A DNA stretch of 64,000 nt from an uncultured Collinsella sp. (lineage in GTDB: Bacteria; Actinomycetota; Coriobacteriia; Coriobacteriales; Coriobacteriaceae), in the NCBI GenBank assembly GCA_900543025.1, contig UQPP01000001.1, forward strand, positions 1 to 64,000, read 5' to 3'. The notes below the pieces were generated by a model. It saw only the letters and a list, made by a program, of their open reading frames with translations, had not been told where the DNA came from and did no database searches. Made by a program: the position numbers and the translations under genes. Positions 30,301 to 38,892 of this stretch are shown here, in pieces; within the stretch, counting starts at the first letter, position 1; each line of letters opens with the position of its first letter.

Positions 30301-30716
30301 GCCTGCGAATTATCGGAGACGGAGGCGTCATAGGTGCTTTGTGCGTTGTCGCGGGCCGCCTGCTTTTCGGTATAGGGGGCAGCCGCCGTGTCGTAGTCGG
30401 ATTTGGCGTCTGCCTCGGCAGCCTTTGCGGCGTCGATCGCAGCCTGCAAGTCGGCAATCTTCTGGGCGTCTGCCTTTACTGTGGAGCCTGCCGCCTCGCC
30501 GGCGTGGACAGCAAGCGGGGACATGATCGCGTCCTGTGCCGTGGTATCACTCACATCGTTGGCAAATGCCGAGAACGGCGCGAGCAGCGACGAGCCGGTC
30601 ATAGCGATGGTGGTTGCCGCGGTGACGGCGAGTCGTGTTGCCTTGTGGCCCGAGAATGTGGGGCGAGGCTCGTCGCCGCTTGAGACTTCCAAGTGTTTAG
30701 GTGCGTACTTTGCCAT
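27381..30716 (-). CDS. LPXTG-anchored coiled-coil surface protein with CAP domain
   Basis: The 1111-aa protein has a signal peptide with a hydrophobic core in residues 25-50, then an Ala/Lys/Glu/Gln-rich coiled coil (about 70-480), then a CAP/SCP-like domain (about 490-640), then a second coiled coil (about 650-1050), and a cell-wall sorting signal LPTTG, a hydrophobic segment and DKKHRQE. The CAP region has HSDYAICENAAW and IGHYLNIVQ, with His, Glu, His and a Tyr as in the CAP cavity. Sortase presumably anchors it to peptidoglycan. ATG at 30716 has GGGAGAAG upstream; a TTG 12 bases earlier is rejected. Its role may be adhesion or envelope interaction; the enzymatic value of the CAP domain is unknown. 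Palindrome arrays flank it on both sides. Confidence 0.85.
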   Translation of the reverse strand: MAKYAPKHLEVSSGDEPRPTFSGHKATRLAVTAATTIAMTGSSLLAPFSAFANDVSDTTAQDAIMSPLAVHAGEAAGSTVKADAQKIADLQAAIDAAKAAEADAKSDYDTAAAPYTEKQAARDNAQSTYDASVSDNSQAEAAARAEYARQLDESIKAADSASATLKDARGKLDAAKTDAEDKSKVLDAAKLTAADVQAKLEAAQKAAANATPEEIKVAEQAAADAQAALDQAKAAKATADSALTDAQQAQSAAQSAYDEAAGTLASAQQEKNAADGKVVAAQTAYDSAQADLAAAKAGAEGPEYDAAQAKVDAAQSALNQAKQQQATAEAGLSQANSDVESKQDALTDAESELEAKKQTVAAAENDVTAAQTKADAAQSELTSAKQAHAAELEKAKAAQKQVDQAKAEKEQADKALETAKANQAAADQAVVDAQKAYDTCKAATDKATTAEAQSVIGFYQFIGANDAANTIYRQSDKNPTTIGDKKDGTSLDNAKLSFNKLREINEYRASVGLSELRVTAEQMAIAQSDSNYSDKTLGHSDYAICENAAWNFSTKENIAHQWVDDEKGIFDEAAAKAGLGNVAPKDAWDTFWSHKTEFEKHGADFGTIGHYLNIVQPNAKTMGYGINSRGTLWPYVFVLEIDNNYGSYEKEYSIDELENLFDQYQLSLSKASEKLAAAKTDLEQKRSTAASKANAVKAAETLVAQKQEGIVAANSDLAAKNDSVASAAAAVALAKQNLTKANGKVAEAEDQVKAAQSNVATAEQVVNQKRAELKASKEQAAQSQKKVDDAKAETLVKQQTLQDAKKELAKYSADVAAAQEKADEAHQALDETTAAQTSARSALKKAKLDEAAKKQALDTAKDNAEAKAANAVHAASNLTTAKNDFASKKARADALSNAADNLATAEAAKQDADAAVTEAGVALGAANDAIANAEQAVENSQAASDAAVATLGKLKSINVENGIATGSDANANDTLNALFAKCVAAKQAEHNAKAALDAAQADLDAATPAYTAALNAYNEAKAKRVAAEQALKDEIARQEQEAAKAEQAKITQAAAKPVAGKPSAGNAQTAANSALPTTGDNAALAGETFVIGGVVLVAAGVFLTDKKHRQE

Positions 30717-30858
30717 TTCTTCTCCCAATCGTTGAAGGGGTACCTATGACAATTCGTACGTTACGACCGCCGAAAGGGCTTCTGTTGCGCAACATTGGCA
30801 AGGAAATATCGACACACTTGAGTCATATATTATGAGGCGAAGTTCTCGGCAAGCTAAT

Positions 30859-31077
30859 GTCTCGATCCGTAACATCTAGCACCAAATATGACCTCTAACT
30901 GTTACAGATCGAGACAGACCGTCCGCGGTCAACTCAAATGTCTCAATCTGTAACATCTAGAGAGGTTTTTAACCCCTTACTGTTACAGATTGAGATGTTG
31001 TCTCGCGGGGCTGGGGTCTTGTCTCGATCTGTAACAACTAGACCGGTTTTTGGGTTCTAACTGTTACAGATCAAGAC
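30859..31077. repeat. Array of three 57-bp palindromes (family A), 81-bp period
   Basis: The copies are 30859-30915, 30940-30996 and 31021-31077, all 57 bp, with 24-bp spacers. The ends match the array at 26873-27251. They occupy the gap between the LPXTG gene (starts 30716) and the kinase gene (ends 31120), both on the minus strand. Confidence 0.92.
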
Positions 31078-31119
31078 AATTGCCGGGGTGGGGTCCCGTC
31101 ACGGCAAGACGCCCGCTGC

Positions 31120-33204
31120 CTAGATGCAGAACCCGGGGATCACGCAGGTTCGCTTGTTTGGCTTTTCCGCAGGCGTGGCGTACGCAAAGGCGTCGCCGTC
31201 GTGTCCCACGCGATTCATATAGAGTGTGCCTTCGCTCTCCGATGTGTCAGGACTCGCCGTTCGTTCCCACCAACAGGTGTCCTTGCCCTTCCACTGGCGA
31301 ACCAACATCTCGTTCGTGGTATACGGACTCACCTTGAGCTCGCGGAACAGCTGGTACTCCTTGCCCTCGCCGTTATAGATGTCTGCCAGGTAGTGAAAGT
31401 CCTCGACAAATGACTCGGGCGGTTGCGTACCGCACAGCTCGACCATGGCGGGCAGCCAAAGGGTTGCGGGCAACTCGCTCAGACACGATACGCTTCTGGT
31501 GGCGCCAACGTTATTCGAGATCTTTTTGACAGATTTAATGAGTGCGCGCAACTCGTTGGGCAGCAGCTTAAGGCCGTCGCCGTCGAGCCATTCCCGCAGC
31601 TCGCAATCTGCCCAGCCGGCGCTCGGCGGTTCAACCGCAGCGTTGCGCTCGGCAATACCCGCATCGAACATAAACGTTAACCCTGCCTTGCCCGTACCGT
31701 CTAGAAGCTCGTCGTGGCGGATGCCCACAAGCTGCGCGCCGACGTGCAGCCCGTTGGTGAGCCTCACGCGCTTGGTGCACGGATAGGGGATGTGCCCATC
31801 GGCATCGAGCAGATGGTAGCGCTTTGCAATCTCGCGTGCCTCGCTACGGGTCTCGGCGACCTTAATCTTGAGCGAAATCTCCTGCAGCTGATCCCAGGTG
31901 TAGTCGTCAAGTGAATCGCGGATGCCGTCCAGGTAGTCGGGGATGCCAAAGCCATGGGTTGCCGCCCCGATAACGCCAAGCCCCGCAACGGCTGCGACAA
32001 CGCCACCGATAATAAAGCGGCGGCGGGTCATGGCATCGTGCCGGGCCTGCTCCAGGATCTCTCGCGCGCGTTCGCCGGCGACGTCGACCTTAAGGTGCGT
32101 GCCAGAATCGATATCAATCGCGGCCTCGTCTCCTGCGCCTTCGCGGCCCTCGGATTCGGCATCGGTGAGGTATGCCGGGAGCACCTCGAGCATCTGCTGC
32201 TCGGTGGGACGATCACACTGCTCGACTGAGATGCCTTTCATGATGATCTGGACGAGTGCCTCGTCGTCATTGCATCGCGGCTCGAGCGGTGCCGGCTTGG
32301 TCTTGGTCTTTATGAGGTAGAACGAGCCGGTTGCCGCGGCGCCCGTCGACTCAACATCGAACGGTTTGCGACCGCTGTAGAGCTGGTACAGAATGCTCGA
32401 AAGCGCGTAGACGTCGATTGCGGGCGAGCGGCGAAGGGCCGCGATGCCTTCGATATCCTGCGTGAGCATCTCGGGCGCGGCGTATGCGGGCGTGGCAAAG
32501 CGCCAGATGTCGGCGCGCCGGGTGATCGTGTCATCGCCGAGGGCCATGGTCGCGGAGCCCATGTCGATGAGGCAGGGGTCAAAGGAGCAATCGACGATCT
32601 GCTGCTCGAGCGTTCGACTGGTGGTACGGAACATAATGTTGGCGGGCGACAGGTCGCGATGGACGACCGGATTTACGAGTCCCTGGGTCATCAGGAGTGC
32701 GCGAAGCACGGCGTTTCCAACGGCGGCCACCATCTGGGTGGTTAGCCCGCCCGACGCATGGTGCGGAAGCAAGGGCAGCGCCTGCTTGAGCGAGGTGCCC
32801 TCGACCCACTCCATGAGGATGAGCGGGTCGTCCTCGCACGATCCATAGCCATAGACGCGCGGAAATCCGCGCAGGTGCGAGACGGTGCACAGATGACGGT
32901 ACTCCTCGAACAGCGCGGCGGTGTTGGCCAGGTGCGCAGCCGCTTGCTCGGCGGAGCGATCGGGGGCTTGGCCGGAAAGGATGGCGTTGTCCTTGAGCAG
33001 CTTGACGGCAAAGACCTCGCCGCTTGTGTTGGTCGCGCGAAGCACGTGTCCGATATTGCCGCCGTCGCGGTATGCAGTCTGAAGAATAAGCGTCATAAAC
33101 CGTCGCTTGGCGTCGTCCTCGGCGCTGGGGTCGACCGCCACGGCGGTGTCGAACGTGTCGAGACGGATGAGTTTGTCGCCAGGGGCGGTGTTGGTGGTAT
33201 CCAA
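31120..33204 (-). CDS. Membrane Ser/Thr protein kinase with DUF6273-like outer domain
   Basis: The 694-aa protein has a Hanks-type kinase domain at about 35-340: Lys in FAVKLLKDN, catalytic loop VVHRDLSPANIMF near 180, metal loop DMGSA (instead of DFG) near 213, activation-segment end TPAYAAPEM and DVYALSSILYQLYSG. A basic juxtamembrane region precedes one membrane segment at about 392-412. The C-terminal 280 residues lie outside and resemble DUF6273, with WADCELREWLDGDG, CWWERTASPD and a final VIPGFCI. The kinase probably senses an external or wall signal. The nearby FHA protein on the same strand is a possible phospho-partner. The start ATG has an AGGAACG-type site upstream. Confidence 0.85.
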   Translation of the reverse strand: MDTTNTAPGDKLIRLDTFDTAVAVDPSAEDDAKRRFMTLILQTAYRDGGNIGHVLRATNTSGEVFAVKLLKDNAILSGQAPDRSAEQAAAHLANTAALFEEYRHLCTVSHLRGFPRVYGYGSCEDDPLILMEWVEGTSLKQALPLLPHHASGGLTTQMVAAVGNAVLRALLMTQGLVNPVVHRDLSPANIMFRTTSRTLEQQIVDCSFDPCLIDMGSATMALGDDTITRRADIWRFATPAYAAPEMLTQDIEGIAALRRSPAIDVYALSSILYQLYSGRKPFDVESTGAAATGSFYLIKTKTKPAPLEPRCNDDEALVQIIMKGISVEQCDRPTEQQMLEVLPAYLTDAESEGREGAGDEAAIDIDSGTHLKVDVAGERAREILEQARHDAMTRRRFIIGGVVAAVAGLGVIGAATHGFGIPDYLDGIRDSLDDYTWDQLQEISLKIKVAETRSEAREIAKRYHLLDADGHIPYPCTKRVRLTNGLHVGAQLVGIRHDELLDGTGKAGLTFMFDAGIAERNAAVEPPSAGWADCELREWLDGDGLKLLPNELRALIKSVKKISNNVGATRSVSCLSELPATLWLPAMVELCGTQPPESFVEDFHYLADIYNGEGKEYQLFRELKVSPYTTNEMLVRQWKGKDTCWWERTASPDTSESEGTLYMNRVGHDGDAFAYATPAEKPNKRTCVIPGFCI

Positions 33205-33374
33205 GACGTTCCTTCATTTGGTGGGGCCGCGTGCTCACGCCGAGAACGCGATTATCGATTAAAGCCCATGATAGACGTGTTCGCCGATAAGCTGACTCGT
33301 ATTGCTATTTATAGTGCAGCGTGCAACGTAAATGATATAAGACGAGTGGCACCTGTTTCCCACGTCTCTACGCG

Positions 33375-34337
33375 CTAATCCACAATAACGAGAAACGTTG
33401 TATAGAGACCCAAATGAAGTCTGTCACTGTTAGCGATTTCCACGGGGGGATAGACTTTGCCGGGCTCTCGTTGGTCGCGGGGCGGCTCGATTACGGTATC
33501 GCCGTCGCCTGCACCCGATTCGAGTACCGTGCCGTTGGTCGATCCAAGGCCCTGGGCGTACCAGTGCTCACCCTCAAGCCAAATGCGAAGATGCTCGCGC
33601 GATGCGTCGGCGCCCACATCGGTGATGCTGGGCGAGGTTTTGGGCAAAGAACCAATTACGGTGCCGCGCGGATCGCGTGTGAGGGGATGGATTTGCATGT
33701 CGGCGCAGTTGTCGGCATGGGTTCTGAGCAGACCGAGGTTGGGGGCGACGGTGCGCGGCTGCTCCAGGCTGCTCATAAAGCCACGTCCGACGGTAGTTTC
33801 GGTGGTGCCAAAGTGCCCGCCCGTCTTGCTGTCGCAAAAGCGCTCGACGGTGGCCACGCCCTGAACGGGATCGGCGAGCGCCCCCGTTGCCACAAAGAGC
33901 ATAAGGTAAAGCGTGCTTTTCTCGCGCACGGCATTGCCGTCAAAGTTGTCGATGCGATTGAGGGCATTTGCATATAGGCGGCTGTCCAGCTTGTAGCTGG
34001 TGAGAGCCGACATCATTTCGTTGGCGGCCGGACCGCGATAGTGCTCGGCGATTGCCCGATAGGCGGACTCGCCGCCGCCGAGCTTGCTGCAGATTGCCGC
34101 GGAAAGGTTGAGCGTGGTGACGGTAAAGTCGCTGTAGATGGAGGGCGCGCACTGGTCAGGCTTGCGATGGACGATGTAACGGGTGAGATACGAGCGGTTG
34201 GAAGAGCATTTCTCGAGCAGGGTACTGCCGAGATAAGAGTTTCCATTGATGAGCATTCGGGCGATCTCGAGATGTTTAAGACCGCCGAACGAGCGAATAT
34301 CGTTATAGAGGACCGAGCAAGGCGTCTCTGCTGCCAC
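33375..34337 (-). CDS. FHA-domain protein
   Basis: The 320-aa product starts at GTG with AAAGGAGG ahead of it; the longer frame to 34367 starts inside a region that merely holds this ribosome site. The N-terminal 210 residues are helical and match no family I recognise. The C-terminal part (about 215-320) is a forkhead-associated phosphothreonine-binding domain: GSLPKTSPSITDVGADASREHLR in two adjacent pieces, then GLGSTNGTVL. Lying 170 bases upstream of the kinase gene on the same strand, it may be its substrate or reader. The N-terminal part includes NGNSYLGSTLLEKCSSN, possibly for protein binding. Confidence 0.82.
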   Translation of the reverse strand: MAAETPCSVLYNDIRSFGGLKHLEIARMLINGNSYLGSTLLEKCSSNRSYLTRYIVHRKPDQCAPSIYSDFTVTTLNLSAAICSKLGGGESAYRAIAEHYRGPAANEMMSALTSYKLDSRLYANALNRIDNFDGNAVREKSTLYLMLFVATGALADPVQGVATVERFCDSKTGGHFGTTETTVGRGFMSSLEQPRTVAPNLGLLRTHADNCADMQIHPLTRDPRGTVIGSLPKTSPSITDVGADASREHLRIWLEGEHWYAQGLGSTNGTVLESGAGDGDTVIEPPRDQREPGKVYPPVEIANSDRLHLGLYTTFLVIVD

Positions 34338-34925
34338 GGATACCTCCTTTGATTGCTTCCTATCCAATATGGCGATAGGAATTAATGGCCCCCGGTGGGC
34401 GACGTATTAAATGGCTGCGCAATATATAGCGTAACCAAAGCAACATTATAGGCCACATGTTCGAAATTGCAGGAAGACTGAGAGATTTGGTTTGGACTGG
34501 ACGGAAATCCCCTTCTGTTTTGATCTATAACAATTAGGGCCGATTTTACTCGGTAACTGTTACAGATTGAGACGTTTGCGAACCGTGTCGACCGTTTGTC
34601 TCGATCTGTAACACGTAGAGGAAGATTTGCTCCGCAGCTGTTACAGATCGAGACAATCAGCCAGGCCCACCTCGTCCGCCTCGTCATCTGTGGTTTACGT
34701 GGGGGCATGCGAAGCGCGGGTATACTAACCGGCGGCGAATCTGCTCCATCGCTTAGAGCTGCTGCGTCTGGACGGCGCGTGATAGGGCTGCCAAAGCGAT
34801 CGCCAGCGTGCTGAGCAACGTCCTCTCTGTGCGCACCCGTTTTTGTATGTATTAGCGCACTACCAAGCACGCCCGCGCGGCCGCATGCCGTGCCCATTGC
34901 GCGTGCAGATAAGGAACAACAACAT
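34338..34925. other. Divergent region between FHA gene and RNA helicase
   Basis: It contains two 57-bp family A palindromes (34517-34573, 34598-34654). A -10-like TATACT lies at 34721-34726, but no clear -35. The helicase then has a leader of about 190 bases, a feature often seen for cold-inducible RNA helicases. No gene is supported. Confidence 0.5.
34517..34654. repeat. Two 57-bp palindromes (family A), 81-bp period
   Basis: The copies are 34517-34573 (more degenerate: GTTTTGATCTATAACA) and 34598-34654, 24 bp apart. The centre of the first pairs internally (CCGA-TTTTAC-TCGG). Confidence 0.88.
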
Positions 34926-37169
34926 ATGCGTAATTCTGTATCCGACGTCACGGACGCCGAGATCCTGGACGAGGCCCGCGAGGCCATGACCCAGGCTGCC
35001 TTCGATGCCGCCGATGAGGCCAATGCCGCCCAGGCCGTCGAGTCCGCCACTGAGAACCTGCCCGCCTTTGACGAGCTGGGGCTTTCCGACGAGATGCTTC
35101 GTGCCATCGAGAACCTGGGCTACACGGCGCCAACGCCTGTTCAGGCCGGCTCGATCCCCGTGGTGCTCGAGGGCCGCGACCTGCTTGCCGCCGCTCAGAC
35201 CGGCACCGGCAAGACGGCCGCCTTTTTGCTGCCGACCATGAACAATCTGGAGCACATCGCTCCTCCCAAACCCGTGCGCGAGCGCGGCGGCCGCAACCGT
35301 CGTCGCGGTGCTAAAAAGCCCGAGGGCAACGGCCGCGGCCCCGTGATGCTCGTCATTACCCCTACGCGCGAGCTTGCCCAGCAAATCGACGAGGTCGCGA
35401 GCAAGATCGCCGACGTCACCGGCCATGTTGCCGTGACCGTCGTGGGCGGCGTGAGCTACAAGCCGCAGACCGCGGCACTCAAGTACGGCTGCGATATCCT
35501 GGTTGCCACGCCTGGCCGTCTGGTCGATCTGATCGAGCAGGGTGCCTGCCACCTGGATGAGGTTAAGGTCCTGGTGCTCGACGAGGCCGATCGCATGCTC
35601 GACATGGGCTTTTTGCCCGCCGTCCGCCGCATTGTGCGCGAGACGCCGGCCGAGCGTCAGACACTGCTGTTCTCGGCGACCCTCGACGAGGAGGCCGTGG
35701 GTGAGATCACCGACCTGGTGAGCGACCCGGCCCGCGTGGAGATCGCGCCCGCCACGTCGACCGCCGACACCGTCGACCAGTTTGTGTTCCCGGTGTCCAT
35801 CGAGGCCAAGAACAACCTGCTGCCCGAGTTCCTCAAGAAGGAGGGCCCGGAGCGCACTATCGTCTTTATGCGCACCAAGCACCGCGCCGACAGCTGCTGT
35901 CGTCGTCTGGAGCGCAAGGGCATCAAGGCCGCCGCGATTCATGGCAACCGCAGCCAGGCCCAGCGCGAGCGTGCCCTTTCGGCTTTCCGCGACGGTACCG
36001 TCGACGTGCTGGTGGCAACCGACGTGCTCGCCCGCGGCATCGACATTAGCGACGTGCGCTACGTCGTGAACTTTGACGTGCCGGCCGAGCCGACCGACTA
36101 CATCCACCGTATTGGCCGTACGGGCCGCGCCGGTGAGCTGGGCTGGGCCATCACGTTTGTGACCGAGCAGGACGTGGACGAGTTCTACGAGATCGAGAAG
36201 CTCATGGACAAGACTGCCGACATCTACGAGGCCGGCGACCTGCATGTGGGTCCCAATCCGCCCGCGGTTGACCCCGAGCGCGACCCTGCGGCCTTTAAGG
36301 TGAAGAAGAAGACCAAGCGCGGCAAGTCCAAGAGCAAGAAGAAGCTTGAGCAGGCACGTCGCGACGGCAAGCGCAACGGCGACGATTACGGCGATGTGGC
36401 CGGTCGTTCCAACCGCGGTCGCGACGAGCGTCGCGGCGACGGCGAGCGTCCGAGCCGTCCCAAGCGCGGCGGCAAGACCCGCGTGCGCGAAGGCGTTCAG
36501 GCTCGCGTGGACGAGGCTGTTGAGAGCGTGGCCCGCGAGGTGGCTGCCGAGGAGCGCGGCGGTGCTGTCGAGCAGGCCCCGCGTGGCAACCGTGCCGAGC
36601 GTCGTGCCAAGCAGTTCCAGGGCGAGGCGCATCGCCGCCGCCGCGAGGACGAGGATCGCGGTGGCCGTCGTCGTGTCGAGCGCGAGGACGAGGGCCGCGG
36701 TTCGCGCGGTGGCAAGCGCGGTTCGGGCGACCGCCGTCGTTCCGGTCGTGATGACGAGCGCGGCGGCCGTGACGAGCGTCGCGGCGGCGAGGGTCGTGGT
36801 GAGCGTGCTGCCCGTGGCGGTGAGTCCCGTGGCGGCAAGCGCTTTGAAGAGCGCGGTAGCCGCGGCGGCGAGCGTCGCGAGGGTGCTCGCGGCAATGGCG
36901 GCCGCGGCGGCGCTGGTCGTTCTAACGAGTTGCGCGACCGTCGTGACCCGCGTGCCAGCCGCGATCGTCGCGATGACTGGCGCAACTACGACGATACCCG
37001 CGAAGAGCGTCGCGGCGGCTACCGTGGTGGTCGCGGCGGTAACCAGGCCGGTTCCCGTGGCGGCCGCGCCGGCGGTCGCGATAACCGCGGCAGCTATGGC
37101 AACAGCCGTGGCGGCAAGCGTGGTAGCAGCTCCCGTCGTCCCGGTGACGGCGGCGGCAAGCGCAAATAA
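34926..37169 (+). CDS. DEAD-box RNA helicase with long RG-rich tail
   Basis: The 747-aa protein unwinds RNA duplexes, and its family works in ribosome assembly and cold adaptation. The helicase core (about 30-400) has the Q motif GYTAPTPVQAG, AQTGTGKTAAF, PTRELAQQ, TPGR, DEAD, SAT and HRIGRTGRAGE. From about 460 to the end is a low-complexity, Arg/Gly/Asp-rich tail with RGG repeats; such tails bind RNA non-specifically. The RhlE/CsdA-type family is the best fit, but the exact subgroup is not clear. The ATG at 34926 follows AAGGAACAAC. A strong terminator at 37202-37237 ends the gene. A 770-residue antisense frame over the tail is a GC artefact. Confidence 0.93.
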   Translation: MRNSVSDVTDAEILDEAREAMTQAAFDAADEANAAQAVESATENLPAFDELGLSDEMLRAIENLGYTAPTPVQAGSIPVVLEGRDLLAAAQTGTGKTAAFLLPTMNNLEHIAPPKPVRERGGRNRRRGAKKPEGNGRGPVMLVITPTRELAQQIDEVASKIADVTGHVAVTVVGGVSYKPQTAALKYGCDILVATPGRLVDLIEQGACHLDEVKVLVLDEADRMLDMGFLPAVRRIVRETPAERQTLLFSATLDEEAVGEITDLVSDPARVEIAPATSTADTVDQFVFPVSIEAKNNLLPEFLKKEGPERTIVFMRTKHRADSCCRRLERKGIKAAAIHGNRSQAQRERALSAFRDGTVDVLVATDVLARGIDISDVRYVVNFDVPAEPTDYIHRIGRTGRAGELGWAITFVTEQDVDEFYEIEKLMDKTADIYEAGDLHVGPNPPAVDPERDPAAFKVKKKTKRGKSKSKKKLEQARRDGKRNGDDYGDVAGRSNRGRDERRGDGERPSRPKRGGKTRVREGVQARVDEAVESVAREVAAEERGGAVEQAPRGNRAERRAKQFQGEAHRRRREDEDRGGRRRVEREDEGRGSRGGKRGSGDRRRSGRDDERGGRDERRGGEGRGERAARGGESRGGKRFEERGSRGGERREGARGNGGRGGAGRSNELRDRRDPRASRDRRDDWRNYDDTREERRGGYRGGRGGNQAGSRGGRAGGRDNRGSYGNSRGGKRGSSSRRPGDGGGKRK

Positions 37170-37201
37170 CACACGCATCGCCCGCTAGAGCGAGGTGAAC
37201 C

Positions 37202-37237
37202 AAGGGCCCCGAGCAACTACGTTCGGGGCCCTTTTTG
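37202..37237 (+). terminator. Terminator after the RNA helicase
   Basis: AAGGGCCCCGA pairs with TCGGGGCCCTT and is followed by TTTTG. Confidence 0.9.
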
Positions 37238-37345
37238 TTTGCCGTATCCGATCGCTAGTTCAAATGTGATTTCCTCGGGAATGCATCTAGAGGATGCCGT
37301 GGACCTGTTTCCTGCCGTGCGGCAATGGGTCCCATGAGGTGCGCC

Positions 37346-37578
37346 GTGCATTTTTTGGAGTATTCTGCAGTTCGAGTTGTCTGCATATGATTCGACGTCG
37401 CCAACGGTGGTCTTCGGATATCCCTAGCGAGCGTTTTGAGCCAGATCTCGCCGTTTTCCGGAGCAGGGGCGCGTTATTCTCGCCATGTCGGGACTTAGAA
37501 TGATACGGCGCCCTACAGTTTTGCCCACCCGCGGCGGTGCTGGCGCGGTCACGTAGCAGAATACTCCGTTTTTTGCAC
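37346..37578. repeat. 233-bp element bounded by imperfect 22-bp inverted repeats
   Basis: Arms GTGCATTTTTTGGAGTATTC and the complement of GTTTTTTGCAC-bearing CAGAATACTCC share GTGCA and GGAGTATTCTG, differing only in a six-base A/T block (16 of 22). The arms are separated by 189 bases of non-coding sequence. Confidence 0.6.
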
Positions 37579-37790
37579 GGGCCAGGATGGGGTACCTCGG
37601 GAGAACACGGCGGTATCCCGTAAATATATACAATCTGTACCGTAATTTATACAAAACGAAGAGGCAGACAGCGTAGCGTGGGTGCATCGGGGTGCTTGGC
37701 GCATCAAAACGGGGACCCCACGTGCCGTATACTCTGGCTGGATGTGAAAGCGGCTTGACGCGTTGCCAGGCGTAGGGGGAGGGTGCCTAG

Positions 37791-38552
37791 ATGAACGTAT
37801 TCGAAATTGTGTTTAGTCCGACGGGTGGAACGCGGAAGGTGTCTGGCCTTGTGGCCGGGGCACTGGGCAAGAATACCGTTACCGTCGATCTGACCGATAG
37901 CGGGCTAGATTTCAGCGCTGTCTCGATGACTGAGGACGACGTGGCCGTAATCTCTGTGCCGGCGTATGCCGGTAGAATCCCGGCTGTGGTGGCTGACCGG
38001 TTGGACATGGTGCGCGGCAACGGGGCTCGGGCTGTTTTGGTTTGTGTATACGGAAACCGCGCGTTTGAGGACACGCTCGTAGAGCTGGAGGACGTTGCGA
38101 AGCATGCGGGATTCCGGGTGATCGCGGCAGTTGCAGCCATTGCAGAACATTCCATTGCGCGACAGTTTGCTGCCGGTCGTCCGGATGCGCAGGATGCGGC
38201 GCAGCTCGCAGAGTTTGCGCAGCAAATTCAGCAAAAGCTGTTGGCTGAGGATACATCCGAGCCCTCTATTCCCGGCAATCGTCCTTATAAACAAGCCGGA
38301 GGTCACCGCATGGCACCCGAGGCAACAGAGGATTGCGTCTCCTGCGGTGCATGCGCCGCGGCGTGCCCCGTTTGTGCTATCGACAAGGGTGACCCCAAAC
38401 GAGCAGCTGGCGAGGCGTGCATCTCCTGCATGCGCTGCGTTGCCGTATGTCCGCGAGGCGCTCGTAAGCTTGATCCCAACAAGCTATCCGCTGTTTCCCA
38501 GATGCTGAGCAAGGTTTGCGTCGTTCGGAAGGAATGCGAGCTCTTTATCTAG
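37791..38552 (+). CDS. EFR1-like ferredoxin-flavodoxin protein
   Basis: The 253-aa protein has an N-terminal flavodoxin-like domain with FSPTGGTRKVSGLVAG binding the FMN phosphate, and PAYAGRIP near 60, and a C-terminal pair of 4Fe-4S ferredoxin motifs: CVSCGACAAACPVCAID and CISCMRCVAVCPRGA. This is the architecture of EFR1 (4Fe-4S flavodoxin-type) proteins. It would shuttle electrons between low-potential donors and acceptors. It is a single gene 340 bases before the hydrogenase operon; electron transfer to that operon is possible but unproven. The leader has GGGGGAGGG. Confidence 0.88.
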   Translation: MNVFEIVFSPTGGTRKVSGLVAGALGKNTVTVDLTDSGLDFSAVSMTEDDVAVISVPAYAGRIPAVVADRLDMVRGNGARAVLVCVYGNRAFEDTLVELEDVAKHAGFRVIAAVAAIAEHSIARQFAAGRPDAQDAAQLAEFAQQIQQKLLAEDTSEPSIPGNRPYKQAGGHRMAPEATEDCVSCGACAAACPVCAIDKGDPKRAAGEACISCMRCVAVCPRGARKLDPNKLSAVSQMLSKVCVVRKECELFI

Positions 38553-38563
38553 CGCAAGTGAGA

Positions 38564-38596
38564 TTGGTGCAAACAAACCTGGCCCTTTTGCACCAA
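38564..38596. repeat. 33-bp half unit, family E
   Basis: TTGGTGCAAA...TTTTGCACCAA is complementary to half of the 67-bp palindrome at 23511-23577 and has exactly half its length less one. Confidence 0.7.
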
Positions 38597-38600
38597 AAAC

Positions 38601-38662
38601 GATCCGTTTTCCTCCGTTCCCAAGGGATCATGTGATCCGAAGGGGACGGAGGAAAACGGATC
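38601..38662. repeat. 62-bp palindrome, family C (two inverted 29-bp units)
   Basis: It starts GATCCGTTTTCCTCCG and ends CGGAGGAAAACGGATC around GGGATCATGTGATCC. The arms are nearly perfect over 29 bases each. Confidence 0.85.
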
Positions 38663-38892
38663 AAAAAGGAAAAATAGTAAGGCGCTCTTTTTCACATTGA
38701 ATATTGCAATTTGGTAACGCGTTTTATCAAATATGGCATTTATCTGCGGTAATGTTCTATTTCACCGCTGAGGGTGACATTTTATACCGCCTGCCGAACC
38801 GTATGGAGACCTCACAACTTTTTAGGTCAGTGTTGTGCGTGTAGCAATTTCGCCCGGCCTCGCCTCCGGGCTGCCATGTGAGAGGGGATCTT

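Larger units (their letters stand above)
37170..37790. other. Long intergenic region with an inverted-repeat element
   Basis: It includes the helicase terminator and an element with arms 37346-37367 and 37557-37578 (about 233 bp; GGAGTATTCTG is identical in both arms). No gene inside has a ribosome site and codon usage like its neighbours. A short antisense frame at 37424-37687 is rejected. Confidence 0.5.
38553..38892. other. Leader of the hydrogenase operon
   Basis: It holds the family E half unit (38564-38596), the full family C palindrome (38601-38662), and an AT-rich block at 38665-38800 that may house the promoter. A GCCCGG/CTCCGGGC hairpin lies at about 38850-38872. I saw no known riboswitch. 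Confidence 0.5.

Noticed and set aside
34860..37178. A 772-residue minus-strand protein over the RNA helicase
   Set aside because: The Ala/Thr/Val repeats are the antisense of the RG-rich tail; the plus-strand helicase motifs are clear.
37424..37687. An 87-residue minus-strand gene
   Set aside because: No ribosome site or family motif, and it lies inside the 233-bp inverted-repeat element.
38665..38892. Riboswitch ahead of the hydrogenase operon
   Set aside because: Short hairpins are visible but no known riboswitch core could be recognised by eye.
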